The notes under the pieces were generated by a model. The model was not told the origin of the DNA and did no database searches. It worked only from the letters and a program-made list of their open reading frames with translations. Shown here piece after piece: positions 11,711-23,369 of a DNA stretch of 64,000 nt (position 1 is its first letter; every line of letters begins with the position of its first letter). The translations under genes and the position numbers were made by a program. The stretch comes from Hyposmocoma kahamanoa (taxonomy: Eukaryota > Arthropoda > Insecta > Lepidoptera > Cosmopterigidae). The stretch lies in contig NW_020654748.1 in assembly GCF_003589595.1 (NCBI RefSeq), positions 5,823,338-5,887,337 of the forward strand, in the 5' to 3' direction.

Positions 11711-12154
11711 AAATCGTGCGCCTGTTGTTAAGCGACACGTCTGTCCATAGCAGTTATCGGAGCTATAAACTGCAAAGCTCTGAGAGACACTGCCACTGCA
11801 CCTATCACTCATTTTTTTGACGGGGTGGCAATTATTTTATTACTTTATAGATACCCCTGAGCCCAGGGAGACTCAGGGGTTATATGGGTCTCTCCCTCTA
11901 GACTGAGGGCCTACCCGACTAAAGCCCCCCCGGGTTTACCTCTCGCCGGTTGAGTCGGCGCCGTGGGGTCGGTGAACATTCACTACGACGAACACCTATC
12001 ACCCTGACACATAAATAGATAAAGTCCATATGCCTGTATTTCACTAGTACCACCCTTCAAAGCCGGCTCACGTTACTCCTTGGCGGCAAAAATAGGTAAG
12101 GTGGCAGTATTTGTGTGGACGAACTCTTTTACAAGAAGTTATACTGCTACTAAA
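11711..12154 (-). repeat. Family A repeat carrying a nested insertion
   Basis: This minus-strand copy runs from 'tcgtgcgcctg' to 'ctgctactaaaa' and is near full length once the insert at 11809-11992 is removed. Confidence 0.85.
11809..11992 (-). mobile_element. Nested retroelement 3' fragment with 10-bp target duplication
   Basis: The 184-bp insert is bounded by 'cacctatcac' at 11799-11808 and again at 11993-12002, splitting a Family A copy. On the minus strand it begins GC-rich, contains 'acccgggggggctttag', and ends in 'gtcaaaaaaatga', an A-rich 3' end. Direct duplication plus an A-rich tail is the signature of target-primed retrotransposition. The parent family was not identified. Confidence 0.75.
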
Positions 12155-12335
12155 AATTATTGTTGTCAACCTATTTTTTTTACCTAACTTTCTACGTTCT
12201 TCGGATGAAAAGCTTATAAACATTATTTTAGAAAAGGTCTTCATTTAAAACACGGTTCACCTAAAAATCCAAGTTACACTTTAAGATTTTATACGTGGAT
12301 TTATGCTCGGTTTACGACAATTTCATTCTTCATGA

Positions 12336-12707
12336 ATGACAATTTATGATGCTATAAAATTATATGTGGACTTTGTCAAAGGTAGCTTTTTATTCAGCTA
12401 CAGCGAAAATGAAAGGAATATCAAAGTTATAGTGAGTAAACCCTTTGACATAACGACAGATTTATTTGTGAATGAGGACATAAGAAGTCACCATATTTAT
12501 CGACGCGGAATAGGCTTAAGCTCGTACGAAAAAGCTATATGTTTATGTAATAAGAGCGCAGAAGTTGAAGTCGCGATTCGACACAGACAATTCGAAATCG
12601 CCCTTATTAAGCCTTATAAAGTTTTTTCTGACCTGCTCACTCGATTCCGCGCAGTAAGTGTAATAACATTCGTAATCATGTGGTATAGGGAGTATTTTGG
12701 ACTGTGA
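12336..12707 (+). other. Unassigned ORF of 123 codons
   Basis: This ATG-to-stop frame is the longest one outside any recognised repeat. The product begins MTIYDAIKLYVDF and ends in a hydrophobic stretch (SVITFVIMWY). It has no signal peptide and no domain that I recognise. The surrounding DNA has no clear promoter, splice sites or repeat match. It could be a chance ORF, an exon fragment or an uncharacterised element. I would not call it a gene without transcript evidence. Confidence 0.15.
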
Positions 12708-13141
12708 ATACACTATGTGTAAGCTATGTATTGATAAAAATGAAAGTAAATTTATTTGCTACACCGAGAACCCAGTGAAGGTTAAATCGTGAAAATGACT
12801 TCGCTAATTTTGAGTATTTTTTAATACAAAATATTTTATTTCACAATGAGTTTGTAGAGTCACATTAAATTATGAGATATAACCAAGAAACACAACTCAA
12901 TTTCAACATAAAATCGCGTACTAAAAATTGTCTATGATTCCTGTACTAGGCAAAGCCTATCTCGAAGGCAATCAATCTAAGAGTGTCCTTACTAATAAAA
13001 GAATAGCGCCATAGGAAATTTAATAACAATACCAAACAATGTGACAGAACTATATCACCTACATCATAAACAAACATAAAGAAACAAAATCAATAACACA
13101 AGCGCAAATACAGTCACAAAGACCACCATTACAAAATAATT
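12708..13141. other. No recognisable gene
   Basis: AT-rich spacer between the unassigned ORF and a Family A copy. Nothing was recognised. Confidence 0.5.
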
Positions 13142-13440
13142 TAGTAGCAGTAGTGCTCCTTATGAAAGAGTTTGTCCTGGGAAGTACTGCCACCTTACCT
13201 ATTTCTGCCGCCAAGCAGTAATGTGAGCATTACGTGTTTCGGTTTTGAAGGGAAAGGGTGCTGGTAAAATTACAGGCAGATGGGACTTGTCAACTTATAT
13301 ATCAGGGTGTCGGGCGCAGTGGCAATGCCCCTCACAGATCTCTGTGACTTAAATTTCTGAGTGGCACTGGAACTGTTAAAGACAGATGTCGCTTACCACC
13401 AGGCACACGACTTGTTCGTCCCACCACTATTATATAAAAT
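13142..13440 (+). repeat. Family A repeat, near full length
   Basis: Well-preserved copy from 'tagtagcagtagtgctcc' to 'ctattatataaaat'. The next copy starts only 20 bases downstream. Confidence 0.9.
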
Positions 13441-13460
13441 ATAAAAACCTAAATCATTTT

Positions 13461-13570
13461 CTAGCAGTAGAGCTCCTTATGAGTTCATTCAGGAAAGTAC
13501 TTCCAACTTACCTATTTCTGGGGCCAAACAGAATTTGGTATCATCAGTCACTTGGTATCGCAAAATAAAT
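13461..13570 (+). repeat. Family A repeat, internally deleted
   Basis: The first 85 bases ('ctagcagtagagctcctt') are joined directly to the last 30 ('cacttggtatcgcaaaa'). With the preceding copy it forms a head-to-tail pair. Confidence 0.85.
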
Positions 13571-13586
13571 AAATATACCCGATACA

Positions 13587-14526
13587 CATCGAGTTCTTAG
13601 GTTTTCGCGATTGTTACACATAGGAAATTAAACTATTTTTCCGGATTTAAATCGCGTTTATTTGTTTTTTCCCGTGTGAAACCACCAACAGTCGAGCGAA
13701 GACCTGCCATTTTACCTTACGTGAGAGGTGTTACAGACAAAATCGGAAGAATCCTCAGGCGTGCATCTATCAAGACCTATTTCAATCCTCTGAGGAAGAT
13801 TTCTCAGTTCTTGAGACCCATGAAATGTAACATCCCCTTACAGGATGCAGTAGTTTACAAGCTTGACTGTGAGTGCGGTCTCTCTTATATTGGACAAACG
13901 AAGCGAAGTATTTGTACCCGCGTCAAAGAACATATAACTGATGTCAAACACCGTCGCGTAAACAAGTCTGCAGTCTGCGAGCTTGTCATGGATAAACCTA
14001 CACATTCAATGAAGTTTGACAAACCCCAGGTCCTTGCTAAAGAAGTCCGTTATCTGCCCAGGACGCTGCGAGAGGCCATTGAAATTAAAAAACATCCTAA
14101 TTTCAATAGGGAAGATGGTTTCTCCGTAATACCAGTTTGGGATCCAGTATTTCCTCTGATGAAAAATCCCAAACAGACATAAGACTGCAGTACTAATTAA
14201 TATGTCTTAGTTTATTCTAATTTGTGTTATTAATTAATAATAAATTGAACTTAATAAAATTCATTCAATAAAATATTTTGTAAAACTTAATGTAGCGTAA
14301 ATTGGAATGTTTTCTTTGTAAAATTAAAAAAAAGGTATTTAACTAATAACTATTGTAACTAAAGTGAAAAATAGGGTGGTTTGCATTAATATTAGACATA
14401 ACTGGTTGAAGACTGTACCACCTCAGTCAATCGTGACCATGGGACCTGTAAAGGGCGCGAAACGTCGGTTTGTTTGAAAAAACAAATATACGCGATTTAA
14501 ATCCGGAAAAATAGTTTCATTTCCTA
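13587..14526 (+). mobile_element. Penelope-like element, 5'-truncated, with inverted termini
   Basis: The element contains the end of a Penelope-type ORF (13672-14182) and about 340 bp of 3' sequence. Its left end, 13608-13670, is the inverted copy of its right end, 14473-14526 (shared 'tttttccggatttaaat'). The host word 'tatacccgataca' occurs at 13574-13586 and again at 14525-14537, a 13-bp target duplication around the whole unit. Inverted terminal pieces of one 3' end are known for some Penelope copies. More than ten further fragments of this end lie across the window. Confidence 0.85.
13672..14182 (+). pseudogene. Penelope-like element ORF, C-terminal GIY-YIG endonuclease
   Basis: The frame is open from the inverted-repeat junction to the stop at 14182 (about 168 codons). 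It has no real start: it begins inside the ORF, at a GTG. Residues 1-55 are the linker after the reverse transcriptase (LPYV.GVTDKIGRILRR..IKTYF.P). Residues 59-90 are the GIY-YIG core: VYKLDC in the first strand, then YIGQT at 71-75 and the arginine-bearing RSICTRVKEH. A candidate catalytic glutamate is in LREAIEI near residue 133. This nuclease is thought to nick DNA and prime retroelement insertion. The reverse transcriptase is missing, so this copy cannot act alone. The endonuclease frame is intact, which suggests a fairly young insertion. A second copy of only the last codons lies at 32475-32540. Confidence 0.85.
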
Positions 14527-14650
14527 TACCCGATACATGTTTCGCCTGTCTACGAGGCGTCCTCAGGAGTAGTTGATTGTTCGAAATTTGACCGAAGAGT
14601 CTTATTCAATTATATTATACGTTTTATTAGCAAAGTAAATATTTTTTTCA

Positions 14651-14973
14651 TGGTATAAAGTGACAAGATGAACAAGTCGTGCGGCTGGTAGTATGCGACA
14701 CGCCTATCCATAAGACCACAAATTCGCAACGGTACGGCAAAACTTGAACACACCACCATTCCGCGTTTACTGCATTACGGTTGCATTGCCACTCAGAGCT
14801 TTAAATCGCAAACATTTGAGGGGCACTGGCACTGCGCTCGTAGCCTTGATATATAAACTTGACGAGTCCCATGTGCCTGTAGTTTCACCAACACAGCAGT
14901 GATGCTCACATTACTGCTTCGAGCCAGAAATAGGTAAGGTTAACTTTCACAAGAAGTACTACTGCTACTAAAA
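14651..14973 (-). repeat. Family A repeat, near full length
   Basis: Minus-strand copy from 'ggtataaagtgacaag' to 'ctgctactaaaat'. The middle is somewhat rearranged ('accaccattccgcgtttac'). Confidence 0.85.
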
Positions 14974-15241
14974 TTCCTTTCTATCATCCCTTTAACGAGT
15001 TGATCTACCAATTTTAACTTTTCTAAAGTTCCGACAACTTTCTTTACTAATACAGTGGATATCCTTAAAAAAGGTATTAATATCCTGCTGTAGCGCGGTG
15101 TTTCGCTGGTTTATCTATGCTATACAACTTTAAAGCTCATTAACGGTAATTGAATCTCCTATACCTTGTATAGTCTACAATTAACTATTATATGCAGTTG
15201 AGGAGAGAGTTACAAGACCAGCACATATGCATCTTTTAGAG

Positions 15242-15426
15242 ACTTAGGGTCGTATTCCAGAACTGTATTCAATGCTCAAGTCACGATTTGAGCAGACTTG
15301 AGTATGATTTCAAGCACTGGAAATACGACCCTAATGGCAAGGACTTGAGTGTGATTTCTAGTGCTTTGAATCATACTCAAGTCCTGACTTGGGCATTGAG
15401 TAGAGTTCTAGAATACGACACTAAGT
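15242..15426. mobile_element. Palindromic MITE-like element with three end motifs
   Basis: The whole 185 bp folds back: 'acttagggtcgtattcc' at the left pairs with 'gaatacgacactaagt' at the right, and arms of about 85 bp follow. A further inverted end motif, 'ggaaatacgaccctaa', sits in the middle at 15319-15334. The left part (15243-15334) is therefore a hairpin-bounded unit by itself. No ORF is present. Confidence 0.75.
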
Positions 15427-16286
15427 ATCCTAATAAAAACGTAAGTGATGATTAGATTTTAGAACGAACTGCAATAATGGCGCGTTATAATGGCCATTTT
15501 GACAGATTACAATAGTGTGGTCAAATCTCAATTTATTATCGAAAAAAATATAATCAAATGCAAGTCGCATTTATAAGTTTTTAGATTTATAACTAAACTA
15601 GTATTGCAAAGGGTAGCTGATTAAAAAGTTTTAATAAAACGAAAATAAAAATGTTAATGTTACATCGTTAATTCGAAACCGCTTTGTTTTGCATTGAGCT
15701 TTGACACGAGTTAGCAGAGACAGAATTTGTGTTGGTCAGCGATCCTATAAATCTTATAGATAAGTGACGATAGTTCAGATATAATTTTTTTTAATTTCCA
15801 TTTTCGAAAAATGTAAAATTATACATCCATAAATTTTACTGCTCATCACTACTGACAACAATGTACATCAATTAGCTTCTTCAATGTAGTTATGAATTAA
15901 TACAAAACTAGATGAGCGGACAAACATCAAAACGGCTATCATGGCATTCCGGTACTTTAGTATAAAGTCAAAAGCGGTATTTGGAGAAGCGATTGCCGCT
16001 CCTAGTTACTTTTGCAAACCATAGACGTATGCGGAAGCGGTTATGCTACTTAAAACTGCTCCCCGAGCTCTTAACCGCAACTTATACAACTTAAAGTTAC
16101 AAGATTGCATTATGCACCCGTCTAGATAAAATTTACCGCTTTTGATATTTATGGAGGTATGTTTCTAGATCACTTTGACGCTGAACACATTATACTATTA
16201 CATCTTTCAACTGGTATCGACCATTGATCTCCACTTACACTTACCAAGTACATACATATAAAGAAATACATAATGTATGTGTAATA
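15427..16286. other. No recognisable gene
   Basis: AT-rich. The word 'agcggt' recurs several times near 15970-16145. Nothing else was recognised. Confidence 0.45.
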
Positions 16287-16543
16287 AGGAACCTACTGCC
16301 ACCTTACCTATTTCTGCTGCCAAGCAGTAATGCATTAATGCGTAACTGTTTTGGGGAGTACCTATAGGCGCTAGTGAAATTACAGGCACGTTGGACTTGT
16401 CAACTTGTGTGTCAGGGTGAAGGCCGCATTGGCAGTGCCCCTCAGATCTTTACGACTTAAAGCTCTGAGTGGCATTGCAACTACAATGCGCAAGCGTGTC
16501 GCTTACCACCAGGCGCACGATTTACTTGAGTGTCTTAAAAAAA
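16287..16543 (+). repeat. Family A repeat, 5'-truncated
   Basis: Starts at 'acctactgccaccttacc', lacking the first 40 bases, and runs to an A-run near 16543. Confidence 0.8.
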
Positions 16544-18770
16544 CCGGAAATATAGTGAGGATTTTTGTGTACTTAGTATTAGTTAGCCCGCTTTTCTCCG
16601 GGACAGGTAACAAATACTGTTTTTAATATAAAGTGCTGCTGTCGGTGAGAAACCACTTCGGCATAATTTTATTTATGCTAATGTCTAAAGCAAACAGAAT
16701 TTTCAAGTAACCATACTGAAAAGCATTTTCGAAATAATATTTAAATATTCAGACACATCCGTCTTGTTGTGTTCTTCCATTAAAATTACAGATGATTGAT
16801 GATTACGTTGTTGAATGTAGATTTCACTCTCCTATAAATGAGCTAATAGAAATCATTTACGATTGCATTGCGGCGACGTACTAAAATAAATCTAGCTCAG
16901 TGAAAAATAACACCTTAATAATGTCAAGTTGAGAATAAGTAAGAGAAGTTTTGTACACAGTGGTTTATTGAGAAATGTTCGCTCGTGAGCGAAGTTCTAT
17001 AAAACAGATAGGTAAGTTCAGCGCGCATAAATTTCGTATAGACTGCACAACTTACGACACATCAGAGCGCTGTTAAACAACTATTAAATGGCGTAAACCA
17101 AACTTCCAACGACCCTTATGTGAACACAAATCGTTCCCACTGACAAGAATCCCAAACAGCTTTGAATAGTTGCCTCGTGATCGAGATATGCAATCAGCGC
17201 CATCGAAGTTGTCTCTTGTCAATAGAGTCTTGACATAAATAGAACGGTCGCGACAAAGGTAATTCTGCCTGGGGAATGTGGCGACAACGCCGCGGCGTCG
17301 ACGCGCTAGAGACGCGGTCTTGTGTACGTGACGTTGAATAACTCAAAACCAGCAACGCGGTTGCTCTCTCCTCGGGAATTTTATGTGCACTATTATAACG
17401 CTTTACTTACCTACGTGGCACCAGCTTAGAACCATAGCTACGAACTCAATCTTAAATGTCTTTATGGCTGACACTGTGAGAATGCCATTCCCATCAAAAT
17501 AACTAATTTATTTTTCCCCCTTGATGTTCTCGGCTCAACTATCTCGTTTTGTGGTTCGTATAATTTAATGGCCGCTCTAGGCTTGGTTGTAATCAAGATT
17601 CTTTTAGTAATAAAAAGGTGAAAAATGGCAGTCTTTACACGTAATGGAACGCAGTGGCTATGAATATTAGATTGAAGGTGGCTCTTGAAATGTTCGCATC
17701 ACTTAACGCGTTAGACGTTAAAGAAAACCATAAAACAAGGTTAACGTAAGACCGTAAAACGGTGTATAAATTGAATAGCAGAAATAAAGTAGAAAATGTT
17801 TATTAGGGTTACAAAATAAAATATGAGCCTAAATCTAGGCCGTCATCAGCGGCATTAATATTCAAAACACGCCGTCACCGCCAGCTGTTTGATTATCTCC
17901 GATGGAGCGTGAAGGAAAAAATTTGCATTCCTTAGACGTTGCTTAGCGACGACTCAAACTAAATTCTACGACAACCTTTTATTATCTCCTGGTCTCTGGA
18001 CTTTTGCTGTTTCCCTGTTATTCTGTTTTCGCGCGAACTTATACATTAATCTGCAGTGAAATTATTTCACGTTTTCTATTTATTCGCCTATAGCCTTATT
18101 CAGTTTGTTGCCCGGCGCCACATATTTTTCATTTCAAATGCACGATATAATAAATATTATAATCTTCTTAACATCAGCTTATCTAGTGCATGAAAGATTT
18201 GCAATAAATCGATAAATAAGAGTAGAGATTACCAGGAAACGCTCAATGAAAACATCCTGTCTGGCGCTGTGATCGGCTACTTTTTACTGTTGAATTAACA
18301 GTTAATTAAATCTCTTGTCAACAACAACGCAGGCTGGTTAAATACTTAGTGCGCTTAAAACCTAAACTACAATTGCTATATCACATCCTCTTCCCAAGTT
18401 CTTTTCGAGGGCTTGAAGTAAGCCCTATAATTTAATTAATGACGTGATTTAGCTAAAACCTCCATTTCATCTAGTGCTTAATTAATTTTCAACAATAAGC
18501 TTTACTCGAAAGCATATACGCTGCCAGTAAATTACAGACTGGTCTATTGCATTTTAGCCAGTAAATGTAGTTTCAGGGTATTAATAATAAAATACCAATA
18601 GCGATGTGTAACTACTGATCCTGCTTAATCTACGCGATTAATGAATAACCGAATGAATGAAATGAAATAAGCGTTCAAATACCTTATAATAGATGAAATA
18701 ATGTATGAGTCCACGTACGTTGCAATTTCGTAGATATTGCCAATGTTCGAGTGTAATATAAAGTGTGTTT
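16544..18770. other. No recognisable gene; CpG-rich patch near 17280-17335
   Basis: No dispersed repeat was recognised in this 2.2-kb stretch, the longest such interval in the window. A short CpG-rich patch ('aacgccgcggcgtcgacg') lies near 17288. No ORF above 60 codons was seen. The stretch could be unique host sequence. Confidence 0.45.
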
Positions 18771-19037
18771 TAGTTGCAGCAGAGCTCCTTGTGAAAGAGT
18801 TCGTTAAGGAAAGTACTGCAATCTACGGTAATGAGCTTTACTATATTCCGGTTTTGAAGGGTGCGGGTGCTGGTGAAATTACTACACTTGCACGGCACTT
18901 GTCAACTTACGTGTCAGGGTAATGGGTGCTGTGGCAGTGCCCCTAAGATCTTTGTGATTTAAAGCTTTGAGCGGCATTACATCTGCTATGAACAGGCGAA
19001 TCACTTGTTCGGCTAGTCATTTGGTATTATAAAAAAC
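18771..19037 (+). repeat. Family A repeat, near full length
   Basis: Runs from 'tgcagcagagctccttgt' to an A-run, with a deletion of about 30 bp near the 5' third. Confidence 0.85.
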
Positions 19038-19927
19038 AGTAATTTGGATATGGTATGGTAAAAGTATTTTTTGAATAAATCTATTTTCATCCCGTATAGT
19101 ATAGTTTACTTTGTGGTTAAAATATGACAAAGTTCTGAAACCAATATTGGCGAAAAGTGGGTAGAATCGCGAGCTATCTATAAAGCTTTCGTAGCTCTGT
19201 CGTGCCAGAAAATATGTACGGTAAGAATGCCTTTCAGAGCGATTTATATCTAAGCCAGTCGCGCCGTATTTTTCTTGCGTTTCACCTCTTCGAATACCTA
19301 CTTATATTCCCATCTACTTATACAAATCATAGATTAAATCTCTTCGTTTCTTATAAGCGTTGTTTTTATTTCTCATATTTCTTATACGAGCACCATAGTA
19401 TCTTGATGAAGCTTTGTTGCGACCCATATCATACCCATTTATAAGATAGTAGTGTAAAAAAATAATGTACAGTAAAAGTGCCAACGCTAAGCTAGATAAA
19501 TGAATTAACTTTCGCAAGTTTGTTTGCTCGTAATTTTCAACAAGGCGCGTTTTGTATTTTAGTGTCACGCGTGTCGATGTTTGATAGCAGATCAAAGTTA
19601 GACCTACAAGTTCTCAAAACTGTCTTCGTGTCCGATCTAATTTGTTTGGCCGGTCTGTGGTTAGGTGTGTATATTTTTTTTATAAAATCTCTGTTGTTCA
19701 CTTCGTGACAATTTGAGATCATGTTATTGATCTGACATATTATATCTCTTATATAATATACAATTATAATATTGTCTCCTTCTTGAACGCTTTCTAGCTA
19801 ACCGTCTTGAAGGCGTGACGTAACTGCCTATGCATCTACTCGAAACCTACAATCCATCATCCTGCCTACATCAATTACACGTAAGCCTAGCTACTCCAGT
19901 TATATGGAGTGGAAATCTGTATAGCGA
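19038..19927. other. No recognisable gene
   Basis: Overlapping short ORFs on both strands, none recognised. The segment near 19855-19875 ('catcatcctgcctacatc') resembles 20628-20648. It may belong to the Rep-F repeat that follows. Confidence 0.4.
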
Positions 19928-20105
19928 ATACTTGCTTTTGCCCTCTACTCCGTTTACATGAAATTAATAAATACGTAGGATAACTTTCTTCCCACTGTAT
20001 ATTAGATAATGTCTACAAAAATTCTTGGGTCAGCAAGATGATTTAATTAATCTACCTCCTGAGGAAGGTCCCTGTTAAAAGTTGGCTGGTTGGTTAGTTG
20101 ATTCA
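19928..20105 (+). repeat. Rep-F repeat, copy 1
   Basis: Shares 'cttttgccctc', 'tccgt..acatg.aattaa', 'gtaggat.actttcttcc' and the closing 'aaaagttgg.tggttggtta' with 21775-21955. A dispersed element of about 180 bp, family unknown. Confidence 0.6.
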
Positions 20106-20324
20106 ATGCTATTTTCCCTGTGTTCTGTGAATATCCATTCCCAGTTGTGAACCTATGTCAGACTTTTCACTTTTCGAAATAATCATTCAAACTGCCTTAT
20201 ATGACCTCATAACCTAATATACAAGCATCTATCTTATTACTTACTTATAAGTAGGTCAGTGCATATAAGTTTATTGCATGTCACGATGTTTTACTATCAT
20301 GATATTTAATTATTTTTGTAAAAC

Positions 20325-20385
20325 TAATCAAATTAAATTACTCTAATTTGTTATAATTACTAATAAAAAGATCGAACACTAAGAA
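20325..20385 (-). repeat. SINE-3 tail fragment
   Basis: Matches the tail of the SINE-3 copy at 45700-45760 ('tttgttataat.a.taata.aaagat.gaacact.agaaaaa'). Confidence 0.55.
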
Positions 20386-21295
20386 AAAACAAAAGAAGAA
20401 ATTTTTTATTACATATATTTACACAGATTTATTCTTATCTCTTGCTTACCAGAAATTATATCAACTACATGATAAGATATAAAGTAGAAATACAATTCAC
20501 AAGGAATCATTAAGCAAAATCGATAGTAGTAAATATTAAATCGAGTTGCGGCAGCTAGCGGGCATCTGCACTTACATTCGTCTTGCCGACCACAGCGCCC
20601 CAGCACATCCACTGCGAGCACACTATCTATCATTCTGCCTAGATCAATTAAACCCCACCCCGCTACCTAATGATCCCACGAGATTGAGACTCAACCCTTT
20701 CCTATTTCTCTCTATCTATTTTTCTCGTAAGTTAAAACTGAACTGAACAATGAGAAACAAAGACAAAAGAAAACGGTAGGTAGTTGTCTGGCATTGATTC
20801 GCTATACAAATTTTCCAAAGTGGAGCGTTGTTGTTCGTAACAAACACGTAAAACAAAAGAACGTTAACAGGCTATTTGTTTGAAGGTGAGTGCTCTTGAA
20901 ACTCGAGTAAACTTTGGCTTTTTTATAACGCTTCGGTGCGCGGTGTTGCGATGGTGTAGTTCCGCGCGAGGGAAGATGGATTATGAAAATGCATAGGGAT
21001 TATATTTCGAAATACATACTACAACTTCTGTTGTGTTGACTACTTCGCACATTTTACAGTTTGACTTCATAAAATGAAAACATGAAAGCTAACTACGTGA
21101 CGTTGAACTAGTTTTAAAGTACAGTAATGTTTTTTTACATAATAGTAATGTGCCAGACAACTACACCAATTGCCTGGTCTCTTACTAAGGAATTGTACTT
21201 TGAGTACCAGAGCAACTTTAGCAGCTTTAACTTTAGAACAATTTAGTCTCCTTCTCCTCCAGCGCCCACAGTATGATAAAGTTGATGATATGTAT
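20386..21295. other. No recognisable gene
   Basis: Short ORFs only. The segment at 20560-20660 is somewhat GC-richer and resembles the sequence upstream of Rep-F copy 1. Confidence 0.4.
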
Positions 21296-21350
21296 ATCGA
21301 GAACTTAGGTTTTCGCGAATTGTGTTGTCAACCGTGACCATTGGACGTGA
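21296..21350 (+). mobile_element. Penelope-like end fragments, fused
   Basis: 'gaacttaggttttcgcga' (the inverted end) is joined within a few bases to 'caaccgtgaccat' (the opposite-strand end). Nearly the whole interior of the element has been lost. Confidence 0.6.
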
Positions 21351-21774
21351 AACAATTACTGTCAAATAAGTAATGTTCGACAAAATTAAGACAAGTATCA
21401 AGTATGAAGCTTCATTCGCATCACGCGTTTTTTCATTCGGTCAAGTAATGCTCATTTGGCAGTAATTGTTTCGGACGGATGTCGGACGGAGATCGAGAGT
21501 AGACCCCCTGATATAGGTATATATTATCATCATCAAAGAATGCCACACAACGACCGGTCTTGTGCTGCTTGCATCCAGCGGATTCATATCCATTTAGTTC
21601 TTACTCTAAAACATGAATATTCAGCAAACAATATAATACAATTAGAATTTATACATATATTCTTAATTATAAACTTATTAAATAAAAACGTTTACAGTAA
21701 TTGTACACGATTAAGCAAAAACATTGGAGCGAAACGTCTAAACAATAAATCAATTTTTTTCTTCTTAAAATTCA

Positions 21775-21955
21775 TAGCTTTTGCCCTCAGCTCCGTCGAC
21801 ATGTAATTAGTAACTGTAGGATTACTCTCTTCCTCTTTTTATCTCAGAGAGGGCTATAAAAACTCTTCAATGACATACCAAGTCCACTAATATGACCGAA
21901 CTAAGCTTGCTGCTGAGAGAAAGCCGTATTGAAAAGTTGGTTGGTTGGTTAAATT
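21775..21955 (+). repeat. Rep-F repeat, copy 2
   Basis: Second copy of the repeat at 19928-20105, in the same orientation and about 1.85 kb away. The spacing is consistent with independent insertions or an old local duplication. Confidence 0.6.
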
Positions 21956-22113
21956 ACAAAACTATGATAATAATAAGAAGATTTTTATACAATTAAATAT
22001 CAATAATTCTACCACATAAATATATGTACTCCCGCAAAATGTAAAAAAATAACATATCTTATAGGATAAATGCGATTTCATGGATTTTTAAGATGTTTTA
22101 TTATTTCTTAATT

Positions 22114-22203
22114 TATCGAGTTCTTAGGTTTTCGCTATTGTTACACATAGGAAATGAAACTATTTTTCCGGATTTAAATATATTTGTTTTTTCAAACAAA
22201 CCT
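22114..22203 (+). mobile_element. Penelope-like terminal fragment
   Basis: Carries 'tcgagttcttaggttttcg' through 'tttttccggatttaaat' to 'tttgttttttcaaacaaac', the same orientation as the left end of the 13.6-kb element. Nothing of the coding region remains. Confidence 0.8.
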
Positions 22204-22371
22204 TTTTTCTTAATTTGTTGAGGATGTTTTGTAACTGTGTGTTAAAAATACGAATATCAATGTAAGTTATAAATAATTAGGAAATGGACTTGCAATCAAT
22301 GCATTTACGTATTATTTCTTGTACCTTTGAAGTTTAATTGTTTCCTTACATTAAACAATTAAATTATACAA

Positions 22372-22475
22372 TCGAGTTCTTAGGTATTCGCCATTGTTAC
22401 ACATAAGATGTGAAACTATCCATTATAGTATTATTTAGACCTCAAAATCAGCCGTGTCCATGGGACCAGGACCTG
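22372..22475 (+). mobile_element. Penelope-like terminal fragment in the left foldback arm
   Basis: 'tcgagttcttaggtattcg' and 'attgttacacata' are followed by a shortened interior and then 'gtgtccatgggacc' from the opposite-strand end. This is the same fused arrangement as at 21296-21350. Confidence 0.65.
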
Positions 22476-22777
22476 GCCTACCACATCCCTAAAAACAATA
22501 TTACTTTAACTTTACATTGACTTTTCGTACCATAACGCGCTTCAAGTAAGCTTATTGTAATGTTAAAACTATGATGTTTAGTGGCAGCTTTGTGACTATT
22601 CATTCGCTCAATTCGTACTATGAAGCGACTTTAACATTAAAGTAATATTGCTCTTAAGTCAAATTTCTCAATCTTAAAATAGTTACACGGATGCAATGCA
22701 AACAATATTATTTTCAGGTTAATTGTCTTGTTATTGATTTGTAATCACTACAAGTTAACTTGAACTTATTTATTTAC

Positions 22778-22798
22778 ATATATATATATATATATATC
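22778..22798. repeat. (TA)n microsatellite
   Basis: A run of about ten TA units in the centre of the foldback. It is followed by a short CT run. Confidence 0.95.
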
Positions 22799-23369
22799 TC
22801 TCTCTTCATTGTTGTGTTTATTTTTTATTTAATAGGAAATAATTTCTCGTTAAATAAAAATACGCGATGTTTATTTCGTAAAATTATGATAGCACCATCC
22901 TATATGCTCCTTGGCAAAACTAACAGTTGACACTAGACTATAGTTCCAAATTCACAACGTGACTATGAAGACACAGCTTGTTTTATTTATTTTTCTTCAT
23001 GAAAATGGGGAATAATGTTTGAAAACAACATAATTTTAATAGATTTTATTATTACATACTTTTCATTTTTTAACAGTCAAAATTCTTTGAACGTAATTAT
23101 CATTAAGTACTTACACATTACAGTACGATAACACAATTCCGAACATCAAAAAAGAAAGAGATGGCATTATATAGTTCACATAGCGTTATCTCTTTCGTAT
23201 TTTAGTAAGGAATAGACAATATTGGGAAATCATTCGTTCTTTCAATCACTTTTGCAATAATACATTACTTGGTTCACAGGTTCGTCATGGTATGAATATG
23301 AGTTATATTATAATAAGCTTACTTTAAGCTTACATTGAAATAAGATTATTTTTAGAAAGGCTATGATAG

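Noticed and set aside
13676..14182. Intact stand-alone homing endonuclease gene
   Set aside because: The GIY-YIG domain follows a Penelope-type linker and is surrounded by that element's termini, and the frame lacks a proper start. It is the end of a retroelement ORF.
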